A stretch of 64,000 bases of DNA from Numida meleagris (Eukaryota; Chordata; Aves; Galliformes; Numididae). Below the pieces are notes generated by a model. The model saw only the letters and a program-made list of their open reading frames with translations, was not told the DNA's origin and searched no databases. Both the position numbers and the translations under genes were made by a program. This document shows positions 35,972-64,000 of this stretch, piece by piece (the first letter of the stretch is position 1; each line of letters begins with the position of its first letter). The DNA lies in contig NC_034438.1 of the NCBI RefSeq assembly GCF_002078875.1, forward strand, positions 70,291,405 through 70,355,404, in the 5' to 3' direction.

Positions 35972-37599
35972 TAAGGAACAGCTGTTTCAGCTAGAGTTCA
36001 TTCTCTGCTTTGAAGGGCAAATGTTACGTGCATGAAAAACAGCTTCCTTGTTTTATATTTGGAAAGTCACGACCTAGTCCAAATAAATTTTCCCCTCTTG
36101 GTATTCATGGTTTCCATGCTGGTACTTAGAATCTCTCTGTACTTTTGCTTCTGTGGGGGAGAGATCTGGAGCTGGGATACAAGAAAGCCTGAAAACACTT
36201 CCTGTGAGGAGCTGATGTGCAGTCTGTGGGAAAATTCTAAATATACTCCAGTGGGATGTGAAGGTAGGTGACACAGTGCTGAGCAACTGCATCGGCATAG
36301 CAAGCTGAATGGGTAGCAGTATTAATAGTGAAGGAGTTTAGATTTAAAGATGCTCAGCATTAATATAAACCAGTGCTTGAAGATCTGTGTTAGTTGGCAC
36401 AGGAAAAACTAAAGTAAAATTGTGGTTCGTCTTGCTCACTTCATACAAATCATGCAACCTTTGAAATGCCTCAAGTAATGAGAATATGTGTCCTGGCAGA
36501 TGATAAGATATTTGGAAGGGAATGTACAAAGAAGGGAATGTTGCTACTTCAGTAGATTATGAATGAAGAAAGTGAAATTTACCATGCTGCAAAATGGCAG
36601 ATTTTTAAAGGTAATGCCTAAGAGCTAAACATCCTTTTCCAGATTCAACTTCAAGTGTGTAGTCACAAAGACATGGATTTTATGAGGCAGAAGGAAACTC
36701 CTCGAAAACCTGACAGTTTTTACACGTCACTGGGTTTGTGGTGGTCTTCTCTCTTATGATACTGTCTGTTAACCTTTGTCTTTTTTCTCTGTACAAAAGC
36801 TTCTCTTGCTAGTTTTCTCATGTTTATAAGGGGAAAAAAAAAAGTACATTTCTCTGTGTTTGCCTGAAAGTGTTTTTGCTATGACTCTTATGGACTCTGG
36901 CCCCCCAGTGTGACATCACACATGCTTGTGCTCTGAAATCTGATTCTGTAAAATCACCTATTTTCTTAGCTTTCTGATCCACTGGACATTTATGTAGCCT
37001 TAGAGATGCTACCCTTAGGTTAGAATACTTTCTTTTTGCTCTGCAGTGCAGTCTGAAGGGAAATGTATTTAACTTCCCTCCGGACCCATTTTCTTAGATC
37101 AGTCATGTGAAGCCACTGAAGCCATAGGAGAGTGTCCAAAATTTCACAGAGGTGGGAGAATGGGTGTCTAGAGTCTGGCTAGTCAGAGACCTAAGTGTAG
37201 GCTGCAGTTCATGCTGTCCTCCATGGCCAGGAGGAATGTGGCTTGTGTGGGTGACTTGTGGCTGTTACCATGAGAAACCTTTTCATTTGGACTTCTGCCT
37301 TCCTGAGGGCAGTCATGCAGAACCTCATTTCAGATGTGACCTCTGTGCAAACAGTTTGGAGGCCATCAGGCGGTGGATCAAGTGCTTTCTTCAGTCCATA
37401 TGTTCAGCTGTTGCTGTGGCCAGGCATTGTGACCCGAGGATACTGAGGCAGTGTTTGGAAGGCAGATAGATGCTGGCTAACCTCGGTGCATATTTACATT
37501 TCAGTGCAGGCAAAAAATGAATAAATACTCTGTGTTGCAACCTCAAGTTAATCTGTATCCACTGTAGTGATTGCTTCAGAGTGTCTGGTGGCCTTCTGT

Positions 37600-38315
37600 G
37601 ATGGAATGAGTGGGCAAAGGAAGAGCGACTGATGTCATCTACTTGGATTTGTGCAAAGCCTTCAATATGGGCCCACACCACATTCTTATCCCTAAATTGG
37701 AGGGATACGGATTTAAAGGGTGAACTATTTGATGGAGAAGGAATTGGTTGGGTGGTTGCAGCCAATGGCTCTATGTCTAGGTGGATGTTGGTGATGAGTG
37801 GTGTCCTCCAGTGTTCTGTCTGGGGACCAGCGCTTTTCAACATCTTCATCAGAGACCTAGGTAGTGGGATCAAGTGCACCATCAGCAAGTTGTTTATGAC
37901 ACTAACCTATGAAGAAAGGTTGAGGGAGCTGGGCTTGTTCTGCCTGGAGAAGAGAAGGCTTTGGGGTGACCTCACTGTGGCCTTCCAGTATTAAAGGGAG
38001 CTTGTGGACAGGAAAGAGACTGACTTACTTGGTCTGATAGTGATAGAACAAGAGGGAACTGTAAACTAAAAAGGAGGTTTAGATTACGTATTAGGAGGAA
38101 ACCCTTTGCTCAGAGGGTGGTGAGGCCCTGGCACAGCTGCCCAGAGAAGCTGGGGGTGCCCCATCCCTGAAGGTGTTCAAGGCCATGCTGGATGGGCCCT
38201 AGGTAGCTTGATCCAGTGGGTGGCAACCCTGCCCACAGCAGGGTGTTGGAACTAGGTGATCTTTAAGGTCCCTTCCAAGTCAAGCCATTCTAGGATTCAT
38301 TCTGTGATTGTATGA
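37600..38315 (+). mobile_element. CR1 LINE fragment with internal deletions
   Basis: Plus orientation. It begins in the reverse-transcriptase region (gatgtcatctacttggattt, reading DVIYLDL in a broken frame), jumps to the 3' region, and ends ggattcattctgtgattg. Confidence 0.85.
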
Positions 38316-39509
38316 TTTTTTAGTGGGCTTAACATGTGAAGTATTGCTTCCTCACAACTTTTTGGCGAATCAGCAACTTGAGCGCAGTGCTTTGGACACT
38401 TTGTTTATAATTTACTTGGAAATAATAGTAGACTGTTCCCGGATTTGTGCTGTGAAATTTGCTGCAACGTTGTTAGGAATTTGGTATTTATTCTGTATAC
38501 TTTTAATTCTTGCCTGGGGCTCCATGGAGCTTATGAGACTGTAAGAGTTGTCTGTGTCACTGTGACCAGGTAGGATAAGAGAGCATGCATGTAAGCCTTG
38601 GTGACCTGACAGTTTGGCACCTTTGTTTAACTAACTGATGATGGCAAAGAAAAGGTAACAAGTCAATAATGTGTGACTGAATTGCCTGTGTGGGTTGCCA
38701 AGACACTGGCTTAAATGAGAAATGTTACTGGTGCAATTTATGCTGAGATAAAAGTATGCCAACTGAGTACAGTGGAGTCATGATGGTCATACTGAAGTAA
38801 TGATCTCCTGCTTTATCTGTCAGGCTTTTCCATGAGAAATGTGTATGTATAAAATAAAATTCTCAGCTTGCAAGCCAGAAAACAAAGCTCATTAGGATCA
38901 CAGCTTGCAAGCAGAGAAAGGAAGCAGTTCATTTTAATTGTGCTCAGTCCAAGAAGCATTGAGGTTGCTTTAAGAGAGGAATACCCATGTGATTCATGCT
39001 CACCAAAGAAGACAGCCAAAATTTGATAAGACTCTATGGGGGACTGGTATCTGCAAAGCTGGGAAAAGGTATCTCAGAAAATGGCTTGTAGTCAGCAATG
39101 TGAGAGGTGGCATGTTAGTCTCACTTCTTTCGTGACAGGACAAATTCTAATGTGTATAGCAGCTGGAATTTTAGGTCAGTACATGCTCCAGTGCAAAAAC
39201 TAAATGGTTTTTGGCCTTATACAAGGACAAAAAAGAAAAAATCATTCCCTACTGCAAGGAAATCAAGGTGAGTTTCTGTGAATGGTACGGAGCAAACTTT
39301 TTTTTTTTCCCAAGTACAGATTTGTAGTCTGTAGCAAACAGTGCCTCATTTTAACTTCAGTTGTTTTAATGGTTGCAGTCTGTTCATTTTCCTACCTTTC
39401 TAACTTCCCTGGGCATTCAGCATTTTCTCTAGAAGTTTCCCTTGTTTTGTGTGATAGAATACTGGAGATTTTCCTTTCTTATACAATATCTTAATACTTT
39501 ATTCCCCCA

Positions 39510-39640
39510 GACCTGGAGATACTCCAGGTGTCGCATCGGGCTCTGATGTCGCTGTAGGTGTCCCTGCTCATTGCAGAGGAGTTGGACTAGATGACCTTTA
39601 AAGGTCTCTTCCAACTCAGATGATTCCATGATTCTCCGTG
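39510..39640 (+). mobile_element. CR1 LINE 3'-end fragment
   Basis: Plus-orientation terminus with tggactagatgacctttaaa and a closing gattccatgattct. Confidence 0.8.
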
Positions 39641-39799
39641 TGTTTGTATTTCCTGAACAGTCAATGAGATCTGATGGATGCAGTAAGCTAATTCAGCCAT
39701 TGGCCTGACATTAACACAAATCAGTAACGCAATGCATTACTAACAAATGCTGGCCTTTGTGCAGCCATTTGCACCAGTCTCAGAGGCTGTCAAGGTGGT

Positions 39800-40364
39800 T
39801 GTCATGGTGTTATCTATGGATCTGTGGCCGTGACAGGGGGACAGGAGGCCCACCGGCCCGAAGAGATGGAAAGGAGGGGAAAAAAAAAGTCTGCAGTTTA
39901 GGAGCCAGTCCAGCCCAGTCGGGTGGCTGATGCAGCAGGGGAGCCACAGACCCACGCCCTGGGGCAGACAAAGGGAAGAGGAGAAAGGTAGGGAAATTGT
40001 AGGTGGATCTAAAACAAAACAGCGGCACCAATCTGAGGAGGAACGTTGATTTACTAAATATGATATCGAAGTTGAGGCCAGCAGATCAAAACAGAGAGAG
40101 TTCCAAGCTGAGATTCTTACTCCGTAAGCTGCAGGGGGACCACGTGCTTCCCCGCCGGGTACGAAGAGAGAGCTCTCAACCTGCCAGGCAGCTTCACCAG
40201 CCCCTCTACGCCCAAAGACCCCTGGGGAGAACAGCTCCTCCAAGAACCAAAACACCCAAAGAAGGCAGTCTGCAGGAACCAGGGCATTAACTTTTTAACT
40301 GCCAGTGCTTTACGTGATGTTACGATGTGGAATACCGACCACAAAAAATCACAAAGCCATGACA
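39800..40364. mobile_element. Solo LTR with intact target-site duplication
   Basis: A 565-base element begins TGTCATGG and ends CCATGACA, so it has TG...CA ends and 8-base inverted termini. It is flanked on both sides by the same 5 bases, GTGGT (39795-39799 and 40365-40369). This is the signature of an endogenous retrovirus reduced to one LTR by recombination. The 5-base duplication fits ERVL or some class I elements. No gag, pol or env sequence is present, and the transcriptional direction was not determined. Confidence 0.85.
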
Positions 40365-41453
40365 GTGGTACATTTCATACTGTTCTTTTTGTTGTTGTTT
40401 GTTTGAAAAACTGAGACAAAGGGAGATAATGTTACTTGAAAGAAGACAGGAGCAGTGCTGTGTGGAAACAGCGACTGATCTAGTTGTGTATCTTTTTTAA
40501 AAAAAAAAAATCATCTTGCCTGGCAAAGGAGGAAAACAGTCTTTTTTGTCAAATCATTGTCGTGTTCCCAGGCATATATTAGCCTAAAGCAGTGTTCCCA
40601 AAAGAGCTTTGGGTAGGATTCAGGTGTTAGTGTCCTAGGAACTGTTTCAGTAGGCAGTTCGCATGCAGCTAAACTTTTCTGGAGATTGGGGGATGTTTGC
40701 GGTGTGAATTCAGGCCCTTCTGTGTTCCTTGGCCTTGATACTGGAAATATTCGTGGACACCTTCACTTGTGTAAGTGAATGTTAGAAGTCCTAGACTCTG
40801 GTGGAGTGTTCTGTCCATTGAACTGTTAGGGTAGCCACAACAACAACAAAAAGATTTCAAACGAAAATGATGTTTAGAATGGAGTCAGCCTTATTGTTCT
40901 TTACGTGGGGACTCAAATCTTGCTGATGTCAAGAGGACTTCATGTTTCTCAGGGTTAGTAATCTTACTGTGTAACGCTTTCTAGTTTAAATAAAACCATC
41001 ATGATTCTGTTTGGTTGGATTATGTTAATGTTTAATTTTGAATGCAAATGACTTGTCTGTTGAGCTTTTGACTACTGTCACTTCAGGAGCAAGATCACAT
41101 TGTTGCAGTTGTTACTGGATCCCAGAGGTACAAAGGGCTGTCTGGAAGTAGCCTGAAGAAGATAGTGCAGACAATGTCAGCACAGGCATTGAACTTCCTT
41201 TGTAAGCCGTGTGGTGCATCTTAAATTTTTACAATGCTCTTATCTTCCTGCACACCTTTAATCTCTGAGGACGAAGTACAAGCGGATTGTAGGGAAAGGC
41301 CACTACTAATACAGGCTGTGCTGTACCTTTTTGTCTGCAATAGGCTTTGCACATATGTGGAACAGATATTTTGTGGGGCTGTGGAGCCTGTCTTTTGCAC
41401 ATGGGACAGATACTGTGAAAACAGCTCTAATTTTTTTTTCTTTTGTATTTTAG

Positions 41454-63457
<22,004 letters not shown>

Positions 63458-64000
63458 GTAAGCAGTACATTCTTCTTCCTGTTACAAATTGGGAAGAGGA
63501 AACAAACCACAATTACTACACCACGTTATGGGCACACGTATCAGCTGTCACTTCATAGACACTTGTGTACCTTGGGTGCACACCTTGGATGCTTGGAGAA
63601 TATGTAAAAGAAGAAAGGAAAGCATCCCTTTGTCTGTTGTTTCGGCAGTTGACACTGGTTCTAAAAGCTTGTGTGGGGTATGAAGATCTATTCAACTTGA
63701 GAACTGAAGGTGTTTGTATGGAGAGGGGAAGACGATGATTCAGGCTTGTTTTTGTAGTAAGTCAATGCATAAATGAAGGAATGAGATTTTTTTTCCCTAT
63801 CAAAGCAGAATGCTCTTAGTCCTTGGGGCCAAAAATCAGTTCTGTATTCACTTACAGCATGTACAGCAATTTCACATACTTAGGATATCGTGAACTACAG
63901 AAGTTTAGGTTTCTGTGCAGCTGTGATGACTGGCAGAGCTATTGTGTTCAGCCTATAAGCTGTTGTAAACTATTCTTTTGCTATGGACAGCCTGTCAGTT
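63458..64000 (+). other. ACO1: ACO1 intron 17, partial
   Basis: No further exon is seen before the window ends. The next expected coding segment (LTPREFNSYGSRRG in the family) is absent. Confidence 0.85.

Larger units (their letters stand above)
28931..41453 (+). other. ACO1: ACO1 intron 1
   Basis: About 12.5 kb with no coding exon I can support. It contains CR1 fragments, a (TTTTG)n-like tract, two solo LTRs and a rearranged CR1 pair (listed separately). The boundaries depend on the exon 1 assignment. Confidence 0.5.

Noticed and set aside
37632..37994. 120-codon plus-strand open frame
   Set aside because: It is the remains of CR1 reverse transcriptase with internal deletions, not a host gene.

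Overview
This is vertebrate genomic DNA, almost certainly from a bird and most likely a galliform. The evidence is that CR1 LINE fragments occur throughout on both strands, there is a Galluhop-type mariner remnant and avian-type solo LTRs, and the one clear single-copy gene (ACO1/IRP1) reads like its bird ortholog. ACO1 and FBXO10 are Z-linked in birds (human 9p synteny), so a Z-chromosome origin is inferred. The assembly has one gap of 879 Ns (8366-9244).

Left part (1-15.2 kb), GC-rich and gene-dense: a minus-strand maestro-HEAT-like (MROH family) gene runs from a start codon at 15163 to a stop at 6106, with a poly(A) signal near 5852. I placed 21 coding exons (20 complete, one cut by the gap) by splice sites and reading phase. 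All phases agree except across the gap and one join that I could not test for a missing exon. One intron uses a GC-AG splice pair. A second, broken and highly similar copy of its exon 14/15 region lies at 1-492, so another family member probably continues beyond the left edge. Between them (2.09-3.29 kb, minus strand) is an intron-retaining relic of FBXO10 (F-box protein with a right-handed beta-helix), with a frameshift and a destroyed splice donor.

Middle (15.2-28.5 kb): AT-rich intergenic DNA with several CR1 fragments and no gene I can support.

Right part (28.6-64 kb): a CpG island at about 28.57-29.43 kb carries the probable promoter and non-coding first exon of ACO1 (plus strand). Intron 1 is about 12.5 kb and holds two solo LTRs and a rearranged CR1 pair. 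The 16 coding exons from 41478 to 63457 encode residues 1-699 of cytosolic aconitase / iron regulatory protein 1, including all three [4Fe-4S] cysteines (437, 503, 506). The last part of the protein, roughly 190 residues, lies beyond the window. Intron 11 is expanded to 6.6 kb by a long antisense CR1 and a GC-rich segment I do not recognise.

The two genes are divergent and about 13.7 kb apart, and nothing suggests they work together. I saw no CRISPR array, operon or other prokaryote-type system. The most unusual items are the rearranged MROH/FBXO10 neighbourhood, the GC-AG intron and the inverted CR1 pair.
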